Below are positions 15,759-24,230 of a DNA stretch of 64,000 bases, in pieces. Position numbers and translations under genes: made by a program. Each line of letters opens with the position of its first letter. Within the stretch, counting starts at the first letter, position 1. The notes below the pieces were generated by a model. That model searched no databases. It saw only the letters and a program-made list of their open reading frames with translations, and was not told the DNA's origin. Origin of the DNA: Paenibacillus sp. UNC499MF (GTDB taxonomy: Bacteria; Bacillota; Bacilli; Paenibacillales; NBRC-103111); assembly GCF_900107975.1 (NCBI RefSeq), contig NZ_FNVF01000006.1, positions 305,519 to 369,518 of the forward strand, written 5' to 3'.

Positions 15759-17393
15759 TTGAGTGACATTCCGACTACCGGCGAAAACATACGCCCGGAT
15801 TTAGCATTATCCGCAGCGAATGCTTCCTATAAATTGCGTCAGGTGGAAATCATCAAAGCCGGGGAGAGCTGGGAAATGGATTACCGGCTTATCGATACGC
15901 ACATGCTGATCGCGGTTACAGCCGGCGAAGGAACGCTCAAACGGGACGGTGCACTCAGCCGCCTCGGTGATAATAACGTACATATATGCCTGCCCGGCCA
16001 GGTAATCGGAATGAAGGCGGAAGGAAGCGGGCTGGAGCTTACTCTCGCCGGCTTCGATCTTTTCTATGAGGATGAAACGGGAGAAAGCCTCGAAAAAGGA
16101 ACCTGGAGGGGCCCTCAGGTACTTAATGTTCAGCCTTTGCCGCAGCTCCCCGTACTGAGCGGAGCGCTTCACACCTTCTGGCACGGCAGCGATCCGCTCG
16201 ACCGGCTGAAAGCCGAGGCGGGATTTCTTGACCTGTTCCATGCGATCTGCTCTTATACGCGGGACGAATCCCGGCAGGATGCCCGGAGCGCTCTCGAACG
16301 GACCCGCCACTATATCGAAAATAACTACCAGACGAACATCACGATCGATGAACTAGCGCGTATGGCTGAAGTATCGCCGAAGTATTACGGGGATTTGTTT
16401 AAAAAAACATACGGGCTGAGCGTGATCGATTATTTGACCGAGCAGCGGGTCAACCGGGCCAAGCAGTTGATGGCGTTATCCCAATCCCGTCTTAAAGATA
16501 TCGCTCATGTCGTGGGTTATCAGGACGAGTTTTATTTCAGCCGGAAGTTCAAACAGGAAGTGGGCGTTTCGCCGACCGTTTATATGAAGAACCGGAGGAA
16601 AAAAATCGCGGTCCATCAATCCCACCTGATCGGCCAGCTGCTGGCCATTCATCATCTTCCGTATGCGGCCCCTCTGCATCCCAAGTGGACCGGCCACTAT
16701 TACGAGCGCTATCGTTCCGATATTCCCGTCCATCTGAGTGCCTACCGGTACAGCGAAGACTGGGAGCACAACATCGAGAAGCTCCGCGAAACACGCCCGG
16801 ATCTTATCATTTCGATGGATACCCTTAATCCCGGTGAAAAAGAGCGCCTGGAGCAGGCGGGCAAAGTGCTGTACATTCCGGAGCGGCAGCTGGACTGGCG
16901 GGAGCAGCTGCTCCTTATCGCCGCCTATCTGGACCGCACGGCCGAAGCGCAGGCGTGGCTCGATAAATTCGACGGCCGTGTGGAGTCACTCCGTAGCAGG
17001 TTGCGGAAGCGGGCAGGGGAAGAAACATTTCTGCTGATCAGCCTGCATAAGCAGGAGATCCGGGTTTGCGGAACCCGCAGCATGGGCGACGTGTTTTTTC
17101 ATGAGCTGGGCATGAAGCCGGCCTTCGAGTATGTGCGGGACCGGATCAATGTGCCGATCCATCCGGAGCAGCTCGCGGAACTTGCGGCAGACCATCTCCT
17201 CGTCAACGTCTGCCAGGAATCGGAGACGCTCCGGCGGTGGCGCGACCTGCAGGCGACGGCTCTTTGGCGGGATCTTAAGGCCGTGCGGATGAACCGGGTT
17301 TACGAAATCCCTTCGGATCCGTGGAGGGAATACTCGGCTTCCGGCCACGAACGTATTCTGGATGAAGTGGAAAAACTGTTTTTGCGGAAATAG
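15759..17393 (+). CDS. btr: AraC-family activator fused to a siderophore-binding domain (Btr-like)
   Basis: 544 residues. N-terminal ligand/dimer part, then two AraC helix-turn-helix units (about 175-280: TIDELARMAEVSPKYYGDLF and LKDIAHVVGYQDEFYFSRKF), then a periplasmic-binding-protein fold of about 260 residues in the cytoplasm (LIGQLLAIHHLPYAAP ... RPDLIISMD). This architecture is that of B. subtilis Btr, which senses bacillibactin/enterobactin and activates feuABC. TTG 15759 has GGAGGGG in front. The Fur box upstream gives iron repression, and the genes after it are the uptake system it would activate. Confidence 0.88.
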   Translation: MSDIPTTGENIRPDLALSAANASYKLRQVEIIKAGESWEMDYRLIDTHMLIAVTAGEGTLKRDGALSRLGDNNVHICLPGQVIGMKAEGSGLELTLAGFDLFYEDETGESLEKGTWRGPQVLNVQPLPQLPVLSGALHTFWHGSDPLDRLKAEAGFLDLFHAICSYTRDESRQDARSALERTRHYIENNYQTNITIDELARMAEVSPKYYGDLFKKTYGLSVIDYLTEQRVNRAKQLMALSQSRLKDIAHVVGYQDEFYFSRKFKQEVGVSPTVYMKNRRKKIAVHQSHLIGQLLAIHHLPYAAPLHPKWTGHYYERYRSDIPVHLSAYRYSEDWEHNIEKLRETRPDLIISMDTLNPGEKERLEQAGKVLYIPERQLDWREQLLLIAAYLDRTAEAQAWLDKFDGRVESLRSRLRKRAGEETFLLISLHKQEIRVCGTRSMGDVFFHELGMKPAFEYVRDRINVPIHPEQLAELAADHLLVNVCQESETLRRWRDLQATALWRDLKAVRMNRVYEIPSDPWREYSASGHERILDEVEKLFLRK

Positions 17394-17455
17394 TCCAGCA
17401 TGAAATCCGGTTATTGTCCATGTCCCGTCAAAGGAACGTGGGTTACAATATCAAT

Positions 17456-17530
17456 TGAGAATTGTTATCAATACAAATAAACAAAAAAGAACCTCCCTCT
17501 TTTTTTGTTGTTAAGTGATAATGATTCTCA
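17456..17530 (+). promoter_or_regulatory. Two Fur boxes before the siderophore uptake operon
   Basis: TGAGAATTGTTATCA (17456-17470) and TGATAATGATTCTCA (17516-17530) each match the 7-1-7 Fur consensus at 13 of 14 positions. The intervening AT-rich DNA must hold the promoter and possibly the Btr site. Confidence 0.85.
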
Positions 17531-17560
17531 TTTTTACAAAGATAGCGTTGGGGGAATGGC

Positions 17561-18367
17561 ATGGAACACGGCAGAGAGAGAGGAAGTCTGGAACACCAGG
17601 TTTTTCAGGGCAGGGCGCTGAGCATTTACACACCACCGTCTTACGGCTTAACGAAGCACCGCTATCCGGTCATGTATGTCAATGATCCGTCCGACTATAT
17701 GGATACGGCCTCTAACGAGGCGGTGACCCGTATGGAAGAGCTGTTCCGGGAGAAGAAGCTGCCGGAAATGATTCTTGTCGGGCTGGAGCCGCATGAACGA
17801 CTGGATGAATATACGCCTTGGCCCGCGAAGGCGCTGGTCGAAACGGTCCCGGATTTCGGGGGATTCGGCAAAAAGTATCTGGACCTAGTGGTTCACGAGC
17901 TTAAGCCTTATATCGACGCTCGTTACGAGACGCGAACGGGACCTTTCGATACGGGAATGATAGGAGCTTCGCTCGGCGGTTTGATCTCGATGTTTGCGGC
18001 TTATGAGCATCCCGGTGTTTTCGGGAAAATCGGCTGCATTTCAGGTTCCTTCTGGTATGAAGGGTTCACCGAATACATGGCGGAGCGCAAGCTGGCCGAC
18101 AAGGGACAGAGGTTTTACATGTATGTGGGGGATCAGGAAGGCGTCGGCAAGAAAACGATTCAGAGTGCCATGATGGCCAGAACTAGGCAGGCCTACACGC
18201 AACTTGCGGACTCCGGTTTTGGCGGAGCCAGACTGCGTCTGGTTATCGGAGAAGGCGGCCATCACCAGGTTCCCGTATTCGTGGAACAGTTTCCAGAAGC
18301 ATTGATATGGATTTTCGGTAGAGATACAAAAACAAATACAATTTTTCCGGATACGGAGAGGGGTTAG
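17561..18367 (+). CDS. Siderophore esterase-like alpha/beta hydrolase (YbbA/Fes family)
   Basis: 268 residues, no signal peptide. An esterase D/Fes-type fold with nucleophile GASLGG and catalytic His in GEGGHHQVP; the opening RALSIYTPPSYG and YPVMYVNDPSDY matches this family. B. subtilis YbbA is encoded beside feuABC and belongs to the same group. The likely role is cutting the ester bonds of an imported ferric catecholate trilactone in the cytosol. Starts at ATG 17561 after GGGGGAATGG. The binding-protein gene follows six bases later. Confidence 0.8.
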   Translation: MEHGRERGSLEHQVFQGRALSIYTPPSYGLTKHRYPVMYVNDPSDYMDTASNEAVTRMEELFREKKLPEMILVGLEPHERLDEYTPWPAKALVETVPDFGGFGKKYLDLVVHELKPYIDARYETRTGPFDTGMIGASLGGLISMFAAYEHPGVFGKIGCISGSFWYEGFTEYMAERKLADKGQRFYMYVGDQEGVGKKTIQSAMMARTRQAYTQLADSGFGGARLRLVIGEGGHHQVPVFVEQFPEALIWIFGRDTKTNTIFPDTERG

Positions 18368-18373
18368 AGAAAA

Positions 18374-19354
18374 ATGAAAAAAACATGGGTGGCAGCCGGT
18401 CTGGTTGCGGTAACACTACTATCTTCCGCATGCGGAGCGCAAAAAGAAGCGGCCAATACAGGCGGAGCCGAAGCGACCAAAAGTCCGGCGGCTACGGCGG
18501 CAGGCAATAACGAACCCCGCAAAATTACATACCTCGGCAAAGAATATACCGTTGCCGCCAAAGCGGAGCGCATCGTAATCGCGGGCTCCATGGAATCGAT
18601 GGAAGACGCTCTCGTGCTGGGCGTGAAGCCGGTCGGCGCGATTTCGGTCGGCGGCAAATTCCCCGATATGTTCAAGAGCATTACGGATAAAGCGGAACCC
18701 GTCGGCGAGAAGACACAGCCGAATGTGGAGACGATTCTGAAGCTGAAGCCCGATGTCATTCTCGGTTCCACTAAATTTCCTGCCGAAATGATGGAAAAGC
18801 TGAACAAGGTTAAAGTTACGCTCCCGATCTCCCATGTTTCGACCGATTGGGAAGCGAACCTTAATGTGCTGGCGGAACTGACCGGTCATCAGGATAAAGC
18901 TAAAGAAGTCATCGAGAAGTACAAGAAAGACGCCGCCGCCGCGAAAGAAAAGCTCGGCAATTCCCTGAAAGACAAAAAAGTGCTGGTGCTCCGTGTACGT
19001 GCGGGCAGCATCGCCATTTATCCGGCCGGCGTGTTCTTCAACCCTTCGCTCTATACCGATCTGGGTCTCGCCGTTCCGAGCGAAGTGAAAGAAGCCAAGG
19101 CGCAGCAGCTGATCTCGCTGGAGAAATTGTCCGAGATCAATCCGGACTATATGTTCGTCCAATTCTCGGAAGACGAGAACAAAGAGCAGCCGAAAGCGCT
19201 GGAAGATCTGGAGAAAAATCCGATCTGGCAAAGTATCAACGCCGTGAAAAACAAAAAAGTGTTCGTTAACGTCGTAGACCCGCTGGCTCAGGGAGGAACG
19301 TCGTACAGCAAGATCAAGTTCCTTGAGGCCGCTCTTCCGAAGCTTACCAACTAA
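18374..19354 (+). CDS. Ferric siderophore-binding lipoprotein (FeuA/YfiY-like)
   Basis: 326 residues. Lipoprotein signal MKKTWVAAGLVAVTLLSSAC with lipidated Cys 20, then a low-complexity Ala/Thr linker. The TroA/FecB-type binding fold follows: GKEYTVAAKAERIVIAGS, LKLKPDVILGS, MFVQFSEDEN, and the C-terminal SYSKIKFLEAALPKL. It anchors outside the membrane and delivers the ferric siderophore to the two FecCD permeases downstream. A GAGGGG site precedes the ATG. Charged residues that would bind a catecholate complex are plentiful, but ligand identity is inferred from the Btr-like and esterase neighbours. Confidence 0.92.
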   Translation: MKKTWVAAGLVAVTLLSSACGAQKEAANTGGAEATKSPAATAAGNNEPRKITYLGKEYTVAAKAERIVIAGSMESMEDALVLGVKPVGAISVGGKFPDMFKSITDKAEPVGEKTQPNVETILKLKPDVILGSTKFPAEMMEKLNKVKVTLPISHVSTDWEANLNVLAELTGHQDKAKEVIEKYKKDAAAAKEKLGNSLKDKKVLVLRVRAGSIAIYPAGVFFNPSLYTDLGLAVPSEVKEAKAQQLISLEKLSEINPDYMFVQFSEDENKEQPKALEDLEKNPIWQSINAVKNKKVFVNVVDPLAQGGTSYSKIKFLEAALPKLTN

Positions 19355-19382
19355 ATTTCAAACACAAAGCGAGTAATCCGAT

Positions 19383-20390
19383 ATGAAAAGAAGTCTGGCA
19401 AAGCCCCAATGGATCTTATGGGTTTCACCGGTGATCATCGCGTTCACCATCGTGCTGTCCGTTCTTTACGGAGCCAAACAAATTCATCTGCAAACGGTCA
19501 TGGACGCCTTGTTCCATTTCGATCCGGGTAACGTCGATCATCAGATTATCCGGACCTCCCGTTTGCCCAGAGTAGTGGGGGCGCTTCTAATCGGAGCGTT
19601 CCTTGCCATATCGGGCGCGCTCATGCAGGGGATGACAAGGAACTACCTTGCATCCCCTTCCATCATGGGGGTGACCGACGGCTCGGCGTTTGTCATTACG
19701 CTCTGCATGATTTTCCTGCCCAATTCGTCTTCATTGGATATGATTTTCTATTCCCTGATCGGCTCCGCGCTCGGGGTCGGCATCGTCTTCGGGCTTGCCT
19801 CGCTGCTCCCGAACGGATTGACGCCTGTGCGGATGGCGATCGTCGGCACAGTTATCGGTACGTTCCTCAGCAGCGTTTCGGCGGCTTTTTCCATGTATTT
19901 TCAGAAATCGCAGAACATAAGCTTCTGGTACAACGCGAGACTTCATCAACTTGACCCCAAGCTGATTCTGCTTTGCATTCCTTTCGCGATTGTCGGTCTT
20001 ATCGCCGCCTTCCGGATTGCGAAATCGATCACGATTCTCTCGCTCGGAGAAGAAGTCGCGATAAATCTGGGGCAAAGGACACTTCTGGTGAAGATCGTCG
20101 CCATGGGCGCGGTCGTTATTCTCACAGGGATTTCCGTAGCTCTGGCCGGCAAAATCGGATTTGTGGGGCTCATTATTCCCCATATTACCCGCTTCCTGAT
20201 CGGCATCGACTACAAATGGGTCATTCCGTGCGCCGGTGTGCTGGGCGGTATATTCCTCGCTCTGGCGGACATTCTCAGCCGGTTCCTGAATTATCCGTAT
20301 GAAATGCCGATCGGAGTCGTGACCGCTATTATCGGCGTGCCGTTTTTCCTGTATCTGGCCAGGACGAGAGGCGGGGAAAAGCATGCCTAA
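19383..20390 (+). CDS. FecCD-family iron-siderophore permease, subunit 1
   Basis: 335 residues, about nine to ten membrane segments. Family blocks seen: RTSRLPRVVGALLIGAFLAI, GALMQGMTRNYLASPSIMG, GLIIPHITRFLIG and the closing EMPIGVVTAIIGVPFFLYL. Together with the next gene it forms the transmembrane channel. The last eight bases overlap the second permease gene. Confidence 0.92.
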   Translation: MKRSLAKPQWILWVSPVIIAFTIVLSVLYGAKQIHLQTVMDALFHFDPGNVDHQIIRTSRLPRVVGALLIGAFLAISGALMQGMTRNYLASPSIMGVTDGSAFVITLCMIFLPNSSSLDMIFYSLIGSALGVGIVFGLASLLPNGLTPVRMAIVGTVIGTFLSSVSAAFSMYFQKSQNISFWYNARLHQLDPKLILLCIPFAIVGLIAAFRIAKSITILSLGEEVAINLGQRTLLVKIVAMGAVVILTGISVALAGKIGFVGLIIPHITRFLIGIDYKWVIPCAGVLGGIFLALADILSRFLNYPYEMPIGVVTAIIGVPFFLYLARTRGGEKHA

Positions 20391-21405
20391 GCAATCGTTC
20401 AGCCGATATACGCTGGTACTCCTTGTCGGCATAGGACTCATCGCGATCGCCGCATACACAAGCTTGACGAACGGCTCGTTCGATATTACGGTCCGGGATG
20501 TGCTGCATACGCTCTTGCGCATAAATCCGAGTCCGGAAAATGATCTCGTCATTCTCGAATTCCGGCTGCCGCGTATTGTTATCGCGGGTCTGGTCGGCAT
20601 GGGACTCGCCATCGCGGGAACCGTCATTCAGGGAATTACCCGCAACGGGCTGGCGGATCCGGGTATTCTCGGTATTAACGCCGGAGCCGGGGCTGCCATC
20701 GTTATCTTCATGTTTTTCTTTCAGGGCAAGCTGCATGGAACAGGCTGGTGGGGGATTATGACGATGCCCTTGTTCGGACTGGTCGGAGGGCTTGCATCCG
20801 CCGTTCTCATTTACCTGTTTTCCTGGAAAAACGGGCGAATCGATTCCCAGCGTCTGATTTTGACGGGGATCGCGATCGGGGCCGGATTCAGCGCGCTGGC
20901 TTTGTTCCTGACGCTCAAGATGGATGCCAAAGATTTCGAAATGGCCGCCGTCTGGACTTCGGGCAGCATTTACAGCGCCAACTGGAAATATGTCGTTTCC
21001 ATTTTGCCGTGGCTCATTATCCTGATTCCGTTGATACGGAGAAGCGCGTACACCCTGGACCTTTTCCAGCTTGAAGAGAGCAGTGTGAAAAGTCTGGGTG
21101 TCCGTGTGGAAAGGCAGAAGGGGATTCTTCTGCTCGGCAGTATCGGACTTGTCAGCGCGTGCGTGTCCGTCTCCGGAGGTATCGGCTTTATCGGGCTGAT
21201 GTCGCCGCATATCGCCAAACGTCTGGTCGGCGTTCACCATAACCGCGTTCTGCCGGTCAGCGCCGTTATCGGCATGCTGCTGGTGATCGGATCGGATTTC
21301 ATCGCCAAAACGGTGTTTGATCCGGTCGAGCTGCCTGTTGGGGTCGTTATTTCGATCATAGGCGTTCCGTATTTTATTTATCTGCTGTTTAAGGCCAAAG
21401 CATAG
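20383..21405 (+). CDS. FecCD-family iron-siderophore permease, subunit 2
   Basis: 340 residues with the same layout as its partner: FRLPRIVIAGLVGMGLAI, AGTVIQGITRNGLADPGILG, GFIGLMSPHIAKRLVG and ELPVGVVISIIGVPYFIYLL. It starts inside the end of subunit 1, so translation is coupled. It resembles FeuC/YfhA of Bacillus. Confidence 0.92.
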   Translation: MPKQSFSRYTLVLLVGIGLIAIAAYTSLTNGSFDITVRDVLHTLLRINPSPENDLVILEFRLPRIVIAGLVGMGLAIAGTVIQGITRNGLADPGILGINAGAGAAIVIFMFFFQGKLHGTGWWGIMTMPLFGLVGGLASAVLIYLFSWKNGRIDSQRLILTGIAIGAGFSALALFLTLKMDAKDFEMAAVWTSGSIYSANWKYVVSILPWLIILIPLIRRSAYTLDLFQLEESSVKSLGVRVERQKGILLLGSIGLVSACVSVSGGIGFIGLMSPHIAKRLVGVHHNRVLPVSAVIGMLLVIGSDFIAKTVFDPVELPVGVVISIIGVPYFIYLLFKAKA

Positions 21406-21420
21406 AGGGAGTGTTCGTCC

Positions 21421-22284
21421 TTGAGTATCATACGTGTGGAGAATCTGGAAACGTGTTATGAGAAAAACACCGTGTTCCGTGATCTCAATTTTGAGGTGAA
21501 GGAAGGGGAGGTCACGACGATCATCGGGCCTAACGGCTGCGGGAAATCGACGCTGCTCAAAACGATCGGGCGCATTCTGAAGCAGAAGAACGGGACTGTT
21601 TTTTTCCGCGGCCAAAATTTGAGTTCGATTCCGACCCGGAAGATCGCTCAGCATATCGCGCTGCTGCCGCAGAATCCCATCGCTCCTTCGGAGCTTAAAG
21701 TCGAAGAGCTCGTGTCGTACGGACGCTATCCGCACCGTAAAAACCTGAACAGACTGTCTCCCCGGGACAAAGAAGTGATCGAGTGGGCGCTCGAAGTTAC
21801 GAACGTGGCTGCTTTCCGGGACCGGGAAATCGGGAGTCTGTCGGGCGGGCAGCGGCAGAAGGTGTGGCTGGCGATGGCTTTCGCTCAGGATACCGAAGTG
21901 CTGCTGCTCGACGAACCGACGACTTTCCTGGACATGGCCCACCAGCTGGAAGTGCTCCAGATCGTAGAGAAAATGAATATGGAGCGGAAGCAGACGATCG
22001 TGATGGTGCTCCACGACATCAACCATGCGGCGCGGTTCTCCCACCGGATCGTCGCTATGAAGGGCGGACAGATTATCGCGGCCGGGCATCCGCACGAAAT
22101 TATTACCAGAGAAGTGCTCAACCAGGTGTTCCATATCGATGCCCGGATTATGCTGGACCCGGAGAACGGGGCGCCGGTCTGTTACGGGTATGAAAGCTAT
22201 CTGCGCAATAAAGCGGCGGCATCGGCATCGCCGGGAGGCGGAACGGAACCGCAAAAAGAAACGGTAGGCGAAGGAGTGAGGTAG
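21421..22284 (+). CDS. FecE-type ATPase of the siderophore importer
   Basis: 287 residues. Walker A GPNGCGKST, Q-loop LLPQNP, signature LSGGQRQKVWLA, Walker [13 protein letters not shown] and H-loop VLHDINHA. TTG 21421 start with GGGAG in front. Having its own ATPase in the operon differs from B. subtilis feuABC, which borrows YusV encoded elsewhere. A 30-residue Ala/Gly/Glu tail follows the normal family end. Confidence 0.93.
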   Translation: MSIIRVENLETCYEKNTVFRDLNFEVKEGEVTTIIGPNGCGKSTLLKTIGRILKQKNGTVFFRGQNLSSIPTRKIAQHIALLPQNPIAPSELKVEELVSYGRYPHRKNLNRLSPRDKEVIEWALEVTNVAAFRDREIGSLSGGQRQKVWLAMAFAQDTEVLLLDEPTTFLDMAHQLEVLQIVEKMNMERKQTIVMVLHDINHAARFSHRIVAMKGGQIIAAGHPHEIITREVLNQVFHIDARIMLDPENGAPVCYGYESYLRNKAAASASPGGGTEPQKETVGEGVR

Positions 22285-22285
22285 A

Positions 22286-23185
22286 TTGAGAACAGACAAT
22301 CGAGAGAATGACAAGTCCGGAGCGGCAGCCGGAGTCCTGGAGCGCGTGACTATGCCGCGGTCCGAGCAGCGTACGATGCGTTCGCGCGCGGAAAACCGGG
22401 AATACCGGATATTCATTGCCGTGCCCGAGGGAGAACCCCCTGCGTCCGGCTTCCCCGTTGTCTACGTGCTGGACGCCAACTCCGTCTTCGGCACGATGGT
22501 CGAAGCCGTCCGCGTCCAGTCCCGGGCTCCCCAGAGAACCGGGGTGATCCCCGCAATCGTGGTCGGCATCGGTTACCCGACGGACGGACCGTTTCATCCC
22601 GCGCGGCATTATGATTTTACGCGTGACATCCGTGTGGATGAACTGCCCTTCAAGCTCAGGGACGGCGAGCGGCCGGAGCACGGGGGTGCAGAGGCTTTCA
22701 TGGCGTTCATCGAAGAGGAGCTGAAGCCGGCGATCGAAGAGACGTACTGCATCGACCGCCGGAGACAGACGATCTTCGGCCATTCGCTGGGCGGATTGTT
22801 TGTGCTTCACCTGCTGTTCGCGAGGCCGGAAGCGTTCCAATGCTACGTCGCCGGCAGCCCTTCCATCCACTGGAACAAGCGGGTGCTGCTTGAAGAAGAG
22901 CAGGCTTTCGCGTCCAAGCTGTCCGCCTCCGCCGGGCAGCCGACGGGTAAGCCTGTGGACATAAAAGTCTTCCTCGCCATTGGGGAACTGGAAAAGTCGC
23001 ATCATACCGGCGGCGGGGAAAATGCGTCCGAGCTTTGCGAGCGTCTTTCGGCGTTAGCCGCCTGCGGCGTGGAGGCCGAGTACAAAGACTTCGAGGGCGA
23101 GGGGCACGTCTCCGTGCTGCCGCCGCTGATCAGCCGCGCCGTCCGGTTCGCGCTTCGTCCCGAACCCGCCGACCGGCAGGTATAG
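22286..23185 (+). CDS. Ferri-siderophore trilactone esterase (BesA/IroE-like)
   Basis: 299 residues, no signal peptide, so cytosolic. Fes/IroE/BesA group: EYRIFIAVP, FPVVYVLDANSVFGT, FGHSLGGLFVLH with the nucleophile Ser, and catalytic His in FEGEGHVSVLP. BesA hydrolyses ferri-bacillibactin in B. subtilis to release iron. TTG 22286 follows AAGGAGTGAGG. It is the second esterase in this operon, the first being at 17561; they may differ in acting on the intact trilactone versus linear products, which is inference. Confidence 0.85.
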   Translation: MRTDNRENDKSGAAAGVLERVTMPRSEQRTMRSRAENREYRIFIAVPEGEPPASGFPVVYVLDANSVFGTMVEAVRVQSRAPQRTGVIPAIVVGIGYPTDGPFHPARHYDFTRDIRVDELPFKLRDGERPEHGGAEAFMAFIEEELKPAIEETYCIDRRRQTIFGHSLGGLFVLHLLFARPEAFQCYVAGSPSIHWNKRVLLEEEQAFASKLSASAGQPTGKPVDIKVFLAIGELEKSHHTGGGENASELCERLSALAACGVEAEYKDFEGEGHVSVLPPLISRAVRFALRPEPADRQV

Positions 23186-23429
23186 CGGACTTCGCGCGCA
23201 CGTTCCTCCTTCGCGGCGGACCGGCGGAAGCCGTTCGCTGGGCGAGTATGCCGCATACTGCCGCTGTCACTTTGCGAAAAAATCCTGTCTCATCCTGAAA
23301 CGGACGAAAGGTAAGAGGCTTACACTGAAATACGGAAATCGGCGGGTTTTGTTCGTGCAGGAAGGGCACCGTTCAGGTAAGCTGAATCGGTGCATTTCGT
23401 TCGGGGTAAAACCGCAAGAAAATACAATT
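23186..23429. other. Intergenic stretch with no recognised gene
   Basis: Between the BesA-like gene and the greA-side hairpin. Small open frames here lack ribosome sites. Nothing further is supported. Confidence 0.5.
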
Positions 23430-23479
23430 AAAGGGGCACTCCGTCCAGTCATCCGAATGACTGGGCGGAGTGCCCCTTT
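23430..23479. terminator. Long perfect hairpin between convergent genes
   Basis: AAAGGGGCACTCCG and CGGAGTGCCCCTTT flank an inner CCAGTCAT/ATGACTGG pair. This makes a stem of over 20 pairs, ending about 15 bases after the greA stop. T runs are short but it probably terminates greA and the siderophore operon. Confidence 0.75.
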
Positions 23480-23494
23480 GTGCCGGTAAGGCGA

Positions 23495-23968
23495 TTATTT
23501 CGCTCTGATTTCAAGAAGTTCGTACTTGATGACTCCGACGGGAGCATCCACGCTGATAACACTGCCGACCGATTTCCCCATCAGGGAAACGCCCAGCGGG
23601 CTTTCGTAAGAAATTTTGTTATCCGCTACATCCGCTTCGGCCGGACCGACGATCCGGTACTCGACCTTTTCGGAAAATTCGATATCGTTCAGCACGACAA
23701 TAGAGCCGACTTTAACGGTAGACGTATCGGTATTGTCGGATACACGGGCTTTTTTCAGCATCCGTTCAATCGTGATAATCCGGGTTTCCATAAAAGCCTG
23801 ATCGTCTTTTGCGGAGTGGTATTCGCTGTTTTCTTTAAGATCCCCGTAGCTGATCGCGGTCTTGAGGCGGTCGGCCAGCTCTTTGCGCTTCACGGTTTTG
23901 AGCTCTTCCAGCTCCTGCTCCAGCTGAGCCAGTCCTTCGGGGGTTAAGATCACTTCATCTTCTGCCAT
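23495..23968 (-). CDS. greA: Transcription elongation factor GreA
   Basis: 157 residues, normal length. The N-terminal coiled coil (LTPEGLAQLEQELEELKTVKRKELADRLK) contains the acidic tip motif GDLKENSEYHSAKDDQ, which reaches the RNA polymerase active site and stimulates cleavage of backtracked RNA. The C-terminal FKBP-like domain ends SPLGVSLMGKSVGSVISV...YELLEI. Start at ATG 23968, behind AGGAGATGTTTAC; the longer frame upstream is non-conserved. Confidence 0.97.
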   Translation of the reverse strand: MAEDEVILTPEGLAQLEQELEELKTVKRKELADRLKTAISYGDLKENSEYHSAKDDQAFMETRIITIERMLKKARVSDNTDTSTVKVGSIVVLNDIEFSEKVEYRIVGPAEADVADNKISYESPLGVSLMGKSVGSVISVDAPVGVIKYELLEIRAK

Positions 23969-24230
23969 GTAAACATCTCCTAATGGTACCCAAACTTTTG
24001 ATAACAGGTGTTTCTTGCATTGTACACTATATGAAGCAATCATGCGAACCCCAAGCCGGAAAAAGTCATCTTCTTTTCTTTTTGGTAAAAATCGCATAAA
24101 TTCTATTGAAAAAGAAGAAGGCGTCATGGTAACCTTAAATATAGTAAAATTTGTCATAATATATTCAAATATGTTTCAGTAAACAAAAAATGTAATTTCA
24201 TGACAAACAGACAGGAGTGAGGCATACCAC

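Noticed and set aside
20329..22416. 695-codon reverse frame opposite the siderophore permease and ATPase genes
   Set aside because: The opposite strand encodes three clear ABC-transporter proteins; the reverse translation is Arg/His/Asp-rich without motifs. It is a high-GC shadow.
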